The notes under the pieces are model-generated. The model was not told the origin of the DNA, searched no databases, and worked only from the letters and a program-made list of their open reading frames with translations. From contig JAWKTX010000005.1 of assembly GCA_041398825.1 (NCBI GenBank), positions 186,001 through 250,000 of the forward strand: DNA of 64,000 bases. The letters run 5' to 3'. A program made the position numbers and the translations under genes. This document shows positions 44,330 through 53,025 of this stretch, piece by piece. Origin of the DNA: Planctomycetaceae bacterium (GTDB taxonomy: Bacteria; Planctomycetota; Planctomycetia; Planctomycetales; Planctomycetaceae). Position 1 is the stretch's first letter. Each line of letters starts with the position of its first letter.

Positions 44330-46345
44330 CTAATCATCCATCGGCATGGGATCGATCGATTCGCCGTTGTCGATTTCGATGCGACAGTCGGGCAGACTCT
44401 GAATAAACAGTCGGCCGTACGGCTTCGTCAAAACCCGGGGATCGAGAATGACGACGCGTCCGGAATCCTCACGATGTCGAATCAACCGCCCGAAGCCCTG
44501 CTTCAGCTTGATCACCGCTTCCGGGATCTGATATTCCTGAAAGGGGTTGCCACCGCGTTCCCGGATTTTTTCGAGTCTTGCTTCCAGAAGTGGATGATCC
44601 GGCACACTGAAGGGAAGCCTGGGGATAATGACATTCTGAAGTGCGTCCCCCGGAACGTTCACACCCTGCCAGAAACTATCCGTCCCGAAAAGTACGGCTC
44701 GCGGATCGTTTCGAAAGCGGTCCAGCATGGCTGATCGTTGCAAACCCCTGCCCTGACAATAAAGGGTCATGTCGTTGTCAGCGAACCAGCCCGCCAGTCG
44801 CTCGGCACAGAACTGCATCATGGAATAGCTGGTAAAAAGGACAAATGCCCGGCCATTCGTTTCCTTTAGATGTCGCTGCATCCGCCGGCAGCACTCCTGT
44901 TCGAATGCTTTGGCGTGGGTTGCAGGGTCCGGCATGCCGGACGAGAGGATCAATCTGGCCTGGTGACGATAATCGAAGGGGCTTCCCAGGCGGATGTCAT
45001 TGCCATCGGTCAGTCCAATGCGGGACCGGAAGAATCGGAAATCTTTCGAACCGGTGGCCAGGGTCGCACTGGCAAGGATCACCGACGGAACTTCATTAAA
45101 CAGCTGATCCCGGAGAATCGCACCCACTTCAACCGGCGCGCTCATCAGCGTAATGCGTTGTTTGGTGGTCCCTGACCGATCGACCCAGTAAACGCTGTCG
45201 GTGGTACGTTGCTGTGCCCATGCCGCAATTGTCTCGGCCATCATCATGCAGCGGTTTCCAGCCGATGCCAGTTCAACCTGATCTCCTTCATTGACCATGC
45301 GTTCGCTGGCCAGCAGGATCATCTGTCCCAGCTTTCGCAGTTCTGCGGTCAGATCATTCGGTATGTCGACTGGGCGATCGAGGCGACCGTTGGATCGACT
45401 GAATCGTCGTGACCAGTCATCAACCGCGTAGAAGTACGTCTGAGCATGATGCTGAACGCGACGAACCTGTTGTTGGGCATCATTGAGTTTGTGAACGATC
45501 AGGATGCCGCGTTGGGACCGATCGTTATAGAGCTTGTTCAGCAGGTAGTCGACCTGGCCTTCTGAAATGCTGAATCCCAGATGATCTGCTGCGACGGATT
45601 CGATCGTGTGTGCTTCGTCAAAGATGACGGTGTCATAATCGGGCAGAATACTGGCACCGTCACGTCGGAGTGAAAGGTCCGAGAAAAACAGTGCATGGTT
45701 GACGATCAGTACGTCAGCATTCCAGACGCGGCGTCGAGCTTTGTAGTAAAAACAGTCGTTGTGCGAAGGGCATTTCTTGCCCAGGCAGTCACCGTGATCA
45801 CTGACGACATCATCCCAGACTTCGGGCTGCGGCCGAAACGACATATCAGCGCGGCTGCCGTCTGTGGTTTTTTGAGACCACGCAAGGATCTGTGAGAGGC
45901 TGCGTTGTCCATCGCCATCGAACATGGTCCGCTGGCTGCTGCGTTCTCTGGCCTTGGCCAGACGTCGAAGACTGATGTAGTTGCCACGTCCTTTGACCAG
46001 CACTGCAGAAAACTCTGCGGGAAGAACTGCTTGTAAAAAAGGGATGTCCTGCTGAATCAACTGTTCCTGCAGGCTGATCGTGTGTGTGGAAATGATGACA
46101 CGATGTTTCCTGTCTTCTGACATCGATGCGTGCTGGGCTGCCAGAATCGCCGGAACAAGATAGGCGAAGCTCTTGCCAACGCCAGTGCCGGCTTCAGCGA
46201 TCAGATGTTTGCGACGTCGAATCGCGTCGTAGACAGCTTCTGCCATATCGAGCTGTTCGGTACGTGATTCGTATGCTGCCAGTCGCCTGGCAATCAGGCC
46301 CTGATCACCAAGCACGTCGCGAACGGAGAAGATTTGATCCGTCAT
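44330..46345 (-). CDS. DinG/XPD-like superfamily 2 helicase
   Basis: The 671-residue protein has the Walker A EAGTGVGKS (51-59), DEAH box (243-246, VIFDEAHTIE), and C-terminal motifs including FGTDSFWQGVNVPG and QGFGRLIRHREDSGRVVILD. The iron-sulphur region contains C187, C192 and C198. The place of the first ligand, normally in a GRxNYxC segment, reads GRGNYISLRR, with S125. The cluster may therefore use a serine ligand or be absent. DinG unwinds DNA 5'-3' and resolves R-loops and G-quadruplexes. Its start overlaps the stop of the FHA gene by 4 bases (ATGA), implying translational coupling. Confidence 0.88.
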   Translation of the reverse strand: MTDQIFSVRDVLGDQGLIARRLAAYESRTEQLDMAEAVYDAIRRRKHLIAEAGTGVGKSFAYLVPAILAAQHASMSEDRKHRVIISTHTISLQEQLIQQDIPFLQAVLPAEFSAVLVKGRGNYISLRRLAKARERSSQRTMFDGDGQRSLSQILAWSQKTTDGSRADMSFRPQPEVWDDVVSDHGDCLGKKCPSHNDCFYYKARRRVWNADVLIVNHALFFSDLSLRRDGASILPDYDTVIFDEAHTIESVAADHLGFSISEGQVDYLLNKLYNDRSQRGILIVHKLNDAQQQVRRVQHHAQTYFYAVDDWSRRFSRSNGRLDRPVDIPNDLTAELRKLGQMILLASERMVNEGDQVELASAGNRCMMMAETIAAWAQQRTTDSVYWVDRSGTTKQRITLMSAPVEVGAILRDQLFNEVPSVILASATLATGSKDFRFFRSRIGLTDGNDIRLGSPFDYRHQARLILSSGMPDPATHAKAFEQECCRRMQRHLKETNGRAFVLFTSYSMMQFCAERLAGWFADNDMTLYCQGRGLQRSAMLDRFRNDPRAVLFGTDSFWQGVNVPGDALQNVIIPRLPFSVPDHPLLEARLEKIRERGGNPFQEYQIPEAVIKLKQGFGRLIRHREDSGRVVILDPRVLTKPYGRLFIQSLPDCRIEIDNGESIDPMPMDD

Positions 46346-48096
46346 TCGATTGCCTGATCGGCGCCTTCCGTTTCCGCGTCCATCAGAAGCTGATCAGCAG
46401 TGACAAATTTATCAGTCAACAAGTGAATCATTGCAATCACGGTCGGTTGTGAATTGCCGTCTTCCAGGGATGCAGCAGAATGAATCTCCATCGCCCGATC
46501 GAACGTAACCGGGTTTTCCAGCGCGACGCTCACGGCGGTTGCCAGCGAACTTGTTGAGCCGTTTGGTAGATGATTCATCTGCGAATGAAGAACATCGTTC
46601 ATCAATAAGAGTGAGTCGCCCGGGGCCATCGTGACAGCTACGTCGGTGTCCATCGGCGTGAGAATACCCAATAGATCGCGATTGCCGTCTTGAGCCCCCT
46701 CCCCCTCCTGCTTCAGTGTGTGGTGATAAACACCAAACGCCCCAGTGCCGTACACCATAACCTGAGTGCCTGCCTCATTGAAGACGGCAACGACAACAGA
46801 TTCAAAATTCAGCGGAGCCATCCTTGCCTGTGCCAGACTGAGTGCAGCATGAACACTGCTGGCCATCGCCAGTCCAGCCTGAATTGCTGAGAGGAAATTG
46901 CTGACGATGGTTGTGCTGTCGAGCGCTGAAGCAAGCGTGAACACAGTGGCAAAACGAACACCATGCGGGCTGACCCGGCTCCCGGAATAGACTCTCTGCT
47001 GCGCAGCTGGCGCGGTGAATGCGCGAAAGACGGTTCGAAATCCACTTCCGGAAAGCATATTTGCACTTGCTGGTCGAACTTCGTGATCTTCTCGCCCGCG
47101 TTGACCAGCCCTGATCATCACTCTCAGAGCAAATGCCGTTACGTGTCCCAGTACGGCAAGGCATTCGAGATCTCTGGGCTGAAATGGCTGGTTCTTGCGG
47201 CTGGTTTCCAGCTGAATGACCGAATGACACTGGTTGTCGCAATCCAGCATGGGCAGGCACATGATGAACCGGTGAGAAAGGTCCTCCATTCGTGGCGACG
47301 ACAGGTCAGACAGATTCCACTCGTCCACATACAGGACGGCGTTGCGAGTCGTGGCGGCGTAGGTGATCAGCGGCACACAGAGGTAGTTCAGATCATTTTC
47401 GTATCGACTCTTCGATTGAAGAACACGGTAGCGGTCAGAATTCAGTGGAGTATGGACGACCGTAATGCGTTCCGTCGCCGGAATTTCAAGAAACAGCAGG
47501 CGAGAGAATCGGCTCAGTAAGTCTGTTGGATTTTCCGAACTGCATAGTTCTCGGATTGTGTTGAAGGTCGATTGAAGCTTGCGAGTGGCTTCAGCGGCAA
47601 TAATGGGCGCAGATTCTGTGAGTGACATTGCCACCTGAACGGTGATGCGGGAATCGCGAACCCCTTCGCCGGCTTTCGCGGTCAACACAAGATCGCCACT
47701 CTGAACGATCTCCCTGTAAATGGACGAATCACCAGTCATGCCGTCCTTGACTTCAGTGGGGCCGACGGCAAATCCAACGCCGCTTTCCGATTCCTCATCC
47801 AGAACAGACCCGGTGAGATAGATGAACTGGATCGTCGAGAAACTGAGCAGGTCACCATTGCGCAGCACCTGACGGTCGTGAAGACGATAACCGTTCAGGG
47901 AGGTCCCGTTGCGGCTGTTGAGGTCCAGCAGGAAGTGGCGCCCCGCATCGTTTTCGATACGCGCATGGGTACGGCTCACTGCCTGAGACGAGATCACCAG
48001 ATCGCAGTGTTCGTCCCTGCCAATCAGGATGGCTGAGCCTCGTAATTCAACTGTGCGACCGCGCTCTCCATTGGAGATCTCCTGAAGAACAGCCAT
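46342..48096 (-). CDS. FHA-GAF protein with SpoIIE/PP2C-like C-terminal domain
   Basis: This 584-residue cytosolic protein starts with an FHA phosphothreonine-binding domain (about 1-95): LIGRDEHCDLVI, SRTHARIEND and LNSRNGTSLNG hold the conserved G, R, S, H and N residues. A GAF-like domain covers about 170-330. The C-terminal 200 residues resemble a SpoIIE-type PP2C phosphatase (FATVFTLASALDST, AALSLAQARMAPLNFESVVV, AVTMAPGDSLLLMNDVLHSQ). However, the TDG motif where an acidic metal ligand normally sits reads MNDV, and the early DGD motif is not obvious, so catalysis is doubtful. A signalling role in a Ser/Thr kinase network is inferred. It is coupled to the DinG-like helicase gene. Confidence 0.65.
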   Translation of the reverse strand: MAVLQEISNGERGRTVELRGSAILIGRDEHCDLVISSQAVSRTHARIENDAGRHFLLDLNSRNGTSLNGYRLHDRQVLRNGDLLSFSTIQFIYLTGSVLDEESESGVGFAVGPTEVKDGMTGDSSIYREIVQSGDLVLTAKAGEGVRDSRITVQVAMSLTESAPIIAAEATRKLQSTFNTIRELCSSENPTDLLSRFSRLLFLEIPATERITVVHTPLNSDRYRVLQSKSRYENDLNYLCVPLITYAATTRNAVLYVDEWNLSDLSSPRMEDLSHRFIMCLPMLDCDNQCHSVIQLETSRKNQPFQPRDLECLAVLGHVTAFALRVMIRAGQRGREDHEVRPASANMLSGSGFRTVFRAFTAPAAQQRVYSGSRVSPHGVRFATVFTLASALDSTTIVSNFLSAIQAGLAMASSVHAALSLAQARMAPLNFESVVVAVFNEAGTQVMVYGTGAFGVYHHTLKQEGEGAQDGNRDLLGILTPMDTDVAVTMAPGDSLLLMNDVLHSQMNHLPNGSTSSLATAVSVALENPVTFDRAMEIHSAASLEDGNSQPTVIAMIHLLTDKFVTADQLLMDAETEGADQAIE

Positions 48097-48164
48097 TACG
48101 AACGCACTTTCCGTGGGAGTATCATCGCGGTGTTTGAAACTTAAAGTGCTGTTGAAGCGGGACG

Positions 48165-49835
48165 CTACTTCTTTTTTCGTTTTCTATTCGGATGGGGAAC
48201 ATCATCGGGTAATTCTCCGGCCATTGGCGGAGTTTCAAAAAAGGCACCGTCATCAATTGTCCGCGGGTCTCTGGTACTGGTGAGCACTTCCATCAACTGG
48301 TTGTTCAAACGTTGTCGAGTCTGTTCATACGCAGGATCCGCAGCAACGTTGACAACCTGATGAGGGTCTTTCCGCAGGTCGTAGAGTTCTTCACGTGGTC
48401 GCTTACCATACGCCATACTGTAGATCTGTTTCCACATGGGATCGTCCCGATTTGTAACTAACCATGCCTTTGTTGGACCTGCGTCCTCATCCGGGAATGT
48501 TACAAACGTGGATTCCGTAAGTTCCTCCACTGTAGGGGGAGTATTTGACCCCAGATTGTAGGGATCTCCCATAGGGTTCCGATCGGGCTTGAAATTGATG
48601 ATGTACAGGTAGTCGTTGGTTCGAAGGGCTCTTTGGGGGTAAGGCAGGTAGCCAGCGCGTGCCATCTCCACGTGGCGCTCACGCCCGGTGACGACCCAGG
48701 TTCGATTCCTGTCAACCAGTCCGGATTCTGACGAAGAGAGCGTGGGCCACAAAGATCTGGCCGTCATCACACTGGGAATTTCGACACCGGCCGACTCAAG
48801 AAAAGTCGGCGCCAGGTCGGGTAGATTGACAAAATCGTCGACAACTCGATTCCCGGGCACTCCGGGACCGGCGATTGCCAGAGCGACAGAGGTCCCGAAG
48901 TCGTACAGATTGCATTTTCCATGCGGAAATCCAGGCGCGCCATGATCACCGCTGATGACAATCAGCGTGTTGTCGTAGAGATTTGCTTTCTTTAATTCTT
49001 CCAGAAACACACCGATGGCTGCATCAAATGCCTGGGCCTCGCCCAGATAGTCGGCCAGATCCTCGCGCACTTCGGGAACATCTGGAAGAAAAGGCGGCAT
49101 TTTTCCCTTGAGGTCATCCGGCTCAATGTTCCACAGCTTCTTCCCGGATCCCTTGATCCATTTTCTGTGGACGTTGGTTGGACCGTACCAGAATGCGAAT
49201 GGTGATTCGGATTCCCGGTCCTCAAGGAACATCTGGAAATTCCGGCGGACCTCGTTTAGTACCGACTGTTTTGCGTCTTCCAGCTCTGTTCCTTTTGCGA
49301 CCATGCTGGTCACAGTCTGGGAGAACTGATTGACGCGGCCCCCAGCCTTCTGATACGAAAATTGCTGCCCGCCGAATGGAGCGTCGGCAGGGGTTCCCGG
49401 GCTCCAGACTTTGTACGATTTACCAATGTGGTACCCGGATTCCTTCAGAAGCAATGGCCACGCGGGTATTGAACTGTCCCAGACGGCTCCCTGCAGAATG
49501 GCTCCTCGACCCGTACGCCAGAAGTATTGCCCGGACAGAAGTGAGCTCCGGCATGGGGTACATGAGGGGGCATTGACGTGAGCATTTCGGAACAGAACGC
49601 CGCGTTTCGCGACGGCATCGAAATTTGGCGTACTAATGACGTCGTTGATTCCGGGGCGACCGTCTTCTTTTGAGTAAATCCCTGCGTAACGCCCCCAGTC
49701 GTCCGCGAACAGGAAGAGAATATTCGGGCGATCTGTTTTTGGCTCCGCAGCCGTCAGTACTGCGGGCAAACAGGTGATCAGGGCTGCCATAAGAACGGTA
49801 TGGCGCAGAGCAGAACGGTTTAGAACAGCAGTCAT
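48165..49835 (-). CDS. Secreted sulfatase
   Basis: The 556-residue protein has a signal peptide (about 1-30, ending LTAAEP). The sulfatase fold follows: LFLFADDWGRY (D45, D46 bind calcium) and the formylglycine motif APSCTPCRSSLLSGQ, with C92 as the residue converted to formylglycine. The motif is C-T-P-C-R rather than the commoner C-x-P-S-R. ISGDHGAPGFPHGK holds later metal ligands. The C-terminal part (ELYDLRKDPHQVVN) is typical. It should hydrolyse a sulfate ester, probably of algal or animal polysaccharide, outside the cytoplasm; the substrate cannot be told. It is divergent from the small gene at 50144. Confidence 0.92.
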   Translation of the reverse strand: MTAVLNRSALRHTVLMAALITCLPAVLTAAEPKTDRPNILFLFADDWGRYAGIYSKEDGRPGINDVISTPNFDAVAKRGVLFRNAHVNAPSCTPCRSSLLSGQYFWRTGRGAILQGAVWDSSIPAWPLLLKESGYHIGKSYKVWSPGTPADAPFGGQQFSYQKAGGRVNQFSQTVTSMVAKGTELEDAKQSVLNEVRRNFQMFLEDRESESPFAFWYGPTNVHRKWIKGSGKKLWNIEPDDLKGKMPPFLPDVPEVREDLADYLGEAQAFDAAIGVFLEELKKANLYDNTLIVISGDHGAPGFPHGKCNLYDFGTSVALAIAGPGVPGNRVVDDFVNLPDLAPTFLESAGVEIPSVMTARSLWPTLSSSESGLVDRNRTWVVTGRERHVEMARAGYLPYPQRALRTNDYLYIINFKPDRNPMGDPYNLGSNTPPTVEELTESTFVTFPDEDAGPTKAWLVTNRDDPMWKQIYSMAYGKRPREELYDLRKDPHQVVNVAADPAYEQTRQRLNNQLMEVLTSTRDPRTIDDGAFFETPPMAGELPDDVPHPNRKRKKK

Positions 49836-50143
49836 CCAGGATCTCCTGGCAGCGGATTACGGTTCGACACCCTCAAAACAGGGACCGCATCTCCGAACCA
49901 AATGAACAGAAAGGCAATGTTGGAACTCTGTCAAAACGCGGCCCATTCAGCAAGTCCCGGGAAGATCATCATGGGATTGCGAGCCGTATTGCCCGTGGAT
50001 CCATTGAGGAAAGGCCGTCAAAAATATTTGTAACAGATCTAAAGGGTCTCCGCTTAGCTCAGTATCAACAACACTGGGGAACGCAAGAGACCGGCAGACT
50101 TGCGAGACCCTTCTTTCAAACATGCCGGATCTGGAGAAGAGAA
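49836..50143. other. Divergent intergenic region with structured leader
   Basis: This 308-base gap separates the sulfatase from the small secreted-protein gene and should hold both promoters. The notable content is a nested inverted repeat at 50042-50112, close to the start of the small gene. I see no other gene. Confidence 0.5.
50042..50112 (+). promoter_or_regulatory. Nested inverted repeats in the 5' leader of the Cys/Tyr-rich protein gene
   Basis: AAGGGTCTC (50042-50050) pairs perfectly with GAGACCCTT (50104-50112). Inside it GCAAG (50083-50087) pairs with CTTGC (50099-50103), and CAGT can pair with ACTG between them (about 50060-50076). This gives a possible three-way junction ending 31 bases before the ATG at 50144. 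It may be a cis-regulatory RNA, but it matches no riboswitch that I recognise. Confidence 0.4.
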
Positions 50144-50533
50144 ATGCTGAAGCGAATCCTTTTTGCAATGTTGCCAATGGCCATGGTTGTCGCAAACGTC
50201 AACGCGGACGACAACGATCTGAACATCGATGTTGCGTCGATTGCTGATGCTGATGTGAACGTCCTCGACACCGCACTCGACGTTGATGTCGATCAGTTGA
50301 CCGAAGACGCGGGCACCGAAAGTGGCACGGACGCGGTGGAGGCATGCTTCCGGAGAATGGGTTACTCGTGTGGTGGATGGGGTTACCGAAATCACTGCTG
50401 GAACTCCTGCTACCGAGGCTGGAACTGCTGCCAGCCATACTACAACTACACGAGCTACTACTGCTACCGACCGCTGTACACCTGCAGCTACGTCGCGACA
50501 CCCGTCTACAACTACTACTGGGGTTGTCACTAA
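50144..50533 (+). CDS. Small secreted Cys/Tyr-rich protein
   Basis: The 129-residue product has a signal peptide (1-21, ending VNA), then an acidic region of about 45 residues rich in Asp, Val and Ala (IADADVNVLDTALDVDVDQL). The C-terminal 60 residues are rich in Cys, Tyr, Trp and Asn (CFRRMGYSCGGWGYRNHCW, CCQPYYNYTSYYCYRPLY). I count ten cysteines, so disulfides or metal binding are likely. I recognise no family. The composition suggests a cell-surface or envelope structural protein. A strong GGAGAAGAG ribosome site and a terminator downstream (50632-50670) suggest a well-expressed single gene. Confidence 0.75.
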   Translation: MLKRILFAMLPMAMVVANVNADDNDLNIDVASIADADVNVLDTALDVDVDQLTEDAGTESGTDAVEACFRRMGYSCGGWGYRNHCWNSCYRGWNCCQPYYNYTSYYCYRPLYTCSYVATPVYNYYWGCH

Positions 50534-50631
50534 CAGCTGGCTGCAGGGCTCAGGAAGGCGACGCGTCTGACGGGTTGCTGGATCGGCCCTGTAACCAAGC
50601 CTGCTCAGCCGAGAACTCGGCGTTTCAAGCG

Positions 50632-50670
50632 AAGCCCGGCGAACTGCGTATGCGGCCGCCGGGCTTTCTT
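50632..50670 (+). terminator. Rho-independent terminator
   Basis: AAGCCCGGCG (50632-50641) pairs with CGCCGGGCTT (50657-50666), a 10-bp GC-rich stem followed by TTTCTT. It lies about 100 bases after the small secreted-protein gene. Confidence 0.75.
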
Positions 50671-50746
50671 CGTTTCGCCGTCTGTTTGCTATCTGGTTCT
50701 GATACTTCATTCGTTGTTTTACGTCCTTTAAATCCAGGAGCCTGTC

Positions 50747-51673
50747 ATGCGACTCGCCAATAAATGTTTTTCAATTGTGATCCTCGGATGCATGGCGGCC
50801 GCCGGCAACGAGGCCGCTATTGCCCAGATGCCGGGAGATTCGGGAATGCCGCCAGCCGGGCAACAGATCCCTGGCACCACAGCCATCACATCTGGTCCAG
50901 ACGTCAGTCCGACAACGACCAATCAGGTGAACCAGCCAGTGGTTTCACCGGACGTTGTCCATTCAAATCGTTCGGATCAGGTTCTGGGTATCCCTTCGTC
51001 CTATTGTGGACATGTGATTGACCTGCTGATGAGAAACCGCATGCGACAGCAAATGGGTGTCGGCGGCGAACAGCAGCAAGTGCTCATGCCTCAATTTTCA
51101 GTACCAGTGTCGGTTGGAGATCTCTCGGTTCAGTCCGTCCAACTAGTCTCGGAAGGAACCCCTGACTGTGGACCGGTGATCCAGGTGACAATGCACAACA
51201 ACAGCCAGGTACCGATCGGGAATTTTCGAGTCTCGGTTGTGGCAGTGCTGGGGACCATCCACGTGCATTCGCCCAGTGCGACAACGTTCGTTCATCGAAT
51301 GGAACCCTGTGAACACCAGCAGTTGCAGATTCAGCTGCCAGCCTCAGCGATGAATATGCCGTTGGGTTCACAGCCGTTGGGTTCACAGTGGAGTCCGTTT
51401 GACGTGTTGGTCGTCGCTGTGGACAGCTTTGACGAATTGATCGAAAGTGACGAACTGAACAATGTGCAGATTCTCCGTCGATCAGAACTCCAGCCTGTTG
51501 TGGTCACAACAACGCAAGTGACACCAACTGCACCGGGGACAGGTGAATTGAATACCGTCCCGAATGCTGCGGCACCCGATCAGGCGCAGCCGAGTCCACC
51601 TGCGATCGACAGTATCGACGTCGACAAGCTGAATCTGGGGGACGCGGAGTCAGCCGCTTTATTCCGTAGGTGA
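50747..51673 (+). CDS. Secreted protein with CARDB-like domain
   Basis: The 308-residue product has a signal peptide (about 1-26, ending AIAQ), a Pro/Thr/Val-rich segment to about residue 75, and a beta-rich domain at about 120-245. In that domain FSVPVSVGDLSVQSVQLVSE, VTMHNNSQVPIGNFRVSVV and VVAVDSFDELIESDELNN resemble CARDB/APHP-type Ig-like cell-adhesion repeats, which end in E-x-x-E-x-N-N. A Pro/Thr/Ala-rich tail follows. The function is unknown. A direct repeat of 15 bp (51359-51388) lies within the domain (unit PLGSQ). It converges on rmlA, with a weak hairpin between them at about 51708-51735. Confidence 0.6.
   Translation: MRLANKCFSIVILGCMAAAGNEAAIAQMPGDSGMPPAGQQIPGTTAITSGPDVSPTTTNQVNQPVVSPDVVHSNRSDQVLGIPSSYCGHVIDLLMRNRMRQQMGVGGEQQQVLMPQFSVPVSVGDLSVQSVQLVSEGTPDCGPVIQVTMHNNSQVPIGNFRVSVVAVLGTIHVHSPSATTFVHRMEPCEHQQLQIQLPASAMNMPLGSQPLGSQWSPFDVLVVAVDSFDELIESDELNNVQILRRSELQPVVVTTTQVTPTAPGTGELNTVPNAAAPDQAQPSPPAIDSIDVDKLNLGDAESAALFRR
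51359..51388 (+). repeat. 15-bp tandem repeat, 2 copies, in the CARDB-like gene
   Basis: CCGTTGGGTTCACAG occurs twice in perfect tandem (51359-51373 and 51374-51388), encoding PLGSQ twice. Confidence 0.85.
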
Positions 51674-51735
51674 AAGCCGCCGGTCGTTGTTTTTCTGAAG
51701 ACGGGATGAGCCCTCGGCTGCGGTCGTGGGCTTTC

Positions 51736-52611
51736 TTACTTACCAGCGACGTGTTTCAGGTACTCGCCGTATTCATTGGGGAATTGACTGGACAGAGCGA
51801 GCAGCTGTTCACGCGTGATCAGTCCCTTCCTCCAGGCGATTTCTTCCGGACACGAGATCTTTAAACCCATTCGCTTTTCGATCGCCGCAACAAAATTTCC
51901 CGCGTCAAGCAGGGAATCGTGTGTACCTGTATCCAGCCACGCAAAACCTCGCGACAGGATTTCGACGTGAAGCCGGCCGCGAGCCATGTATTCCCGATTG
52001 ACGTCTGTGATCTCCAGCTCTCCTCGCGCGGATGGCTTCAGGTTTTTTGCGATGTCAACGACTTCGTTGTCGTAAAAGTACAAACCTGGAACAGCAAAAT
52101 TAGATCGAGGCTGCCTGGGCTTCTCTTCCAGTGAAATGGCTTTGCCGGTCTTGTCGAACTCGACCACACCATAGCTTTTGGGATCGCGAACTTCGTATCC
52201 GAAAATCGTCGCGCCGTGTTCAAGCGATGCAGCGCCCATGAGAGTGCCCTGAAAGCCCCGGCCGTAAAAAATATTGTCGCCCAGAACGAGAGCGACATGA
52301 TCGTCTCCGATAAAATCGGCTCCAAGAATGAAGGCTTGTGCCAGACCGTCCGGCCTGGGTTGTTCGACATAAGTGAATGCCATTCCCCAGGCCGAACCAT
52401 CTCCCAGCAGCTTTCGGAAACCCGGAAGATCCCGATGTGAGCTGATGATCAGCACTTCCCGAATGCCCGCCAGCATCAAAGTTGACAGTGGGTAGTAAAT
52501 CATCGGTTTGTCATAAACGGGGGCCATTTGCTTGCTGATCCCAAGTGTCAGCGGGAACAAGCGGGACCCTGTCCCTCCTGCCAGAATGATTCCTTTGGAG
52601 AAGTAGCTCAT
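51736..52611 (-). CDS. rmlA: Glucose-1-phosphate thymidylyltransferase
   Basis: RmlA makes dTDP-glucose from glucose 1-phosphate and dTTP, the first step towards dTDP-rhamnose. The 291-residue protein shows the pyrophosphorylase signature ILAGGTGSRLFPLTLGISKQ (residues 9-28), KPMIYYPLSTLMLAGI, and LVLGDNIFYGRGF. It has the usual length and C-terminal ITREQLLALSSQFP. The rmlB, rmlC and rmlD genes are not nearby. It probably supplies cell-surface sugars. Confidence 0.95.
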   Translation of the reverse strand: MSYFSKGIILAGGTGSRLFPLTLGISKQMAPVYDKPMIYYPLSTLMLAGIREVLIISSHRDLPGFRKLLGDGSAWGMAFTYVEQPRPDGLAQAFILGADFIGDDHVALVLGDNIFYGRGFQGTLMGAASLEHGATIFGYEVRDPKSYGVVEFDKTGKAISLEEKPRQPRSNFAVPGLYFYDNEVVDIAKNLKPSARGELEITDVNREYMARGRLHVEILSRGFAWLDTGTHDSLLDAGNFVAAIEKRMGLKISCPEEIAWRKGLITREQLLALSSQFPNEYGEYLKHVAGK

Positions 52612-53025
52612 GAGAACACGTACCGTTTGAAAGAAGGGGAAACAGGCAGCAATTCGGCATCATTTCGCCGTCAACACAACAAACACAACCTTCCATACGA
52701 AATCGGCCCCGTATTTCTGAACCGATCCGTGTTCAGGGCAGATCCGAAATCGCAGTGTGATGACGGGACTGGCCAGTTCAAACCGGCCCACACACCTGGC
52801 TGGAGTCCGGCAGAAACTGCCGAAATGCCCTAGCCTGAGTCCCGTGATTTGCATATCTTGCCATGGGCTCAGCAGAATCGCTGCCTGTGTTGGTGCAGGC
52901 AGGTCCGTTTGTCCTGACATCTTATCTCAGGATTCTTCGGCGAATTTGCTGCATTGGGATACTGTTTTTGCCTGGTGGCCGACGTGAAGTTTGTCGGCAT
53001 CCTTTTTCAATGCAGGGAGGCATTG
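52612..53025. other. Divergent intergenic region
   Basis: This 414-base gap lies between rmlA (minus) and the YhaO-like gene (plus). It contains a small perfect palindrome CGGCAG-AAA-CTGCCG at 52808-52822 that could be an operator. The open frames here look random. Promoter boxes cannot be assigned with confidence. Confidence 0.45.

Noticed and set aside
48699..48709. tRNA T-loop-like string GGTTCGATTCC
   Set aside because: It lies inside the sulfatase gene in antisense, and I find no acceptor, D or anticodon stems around it.
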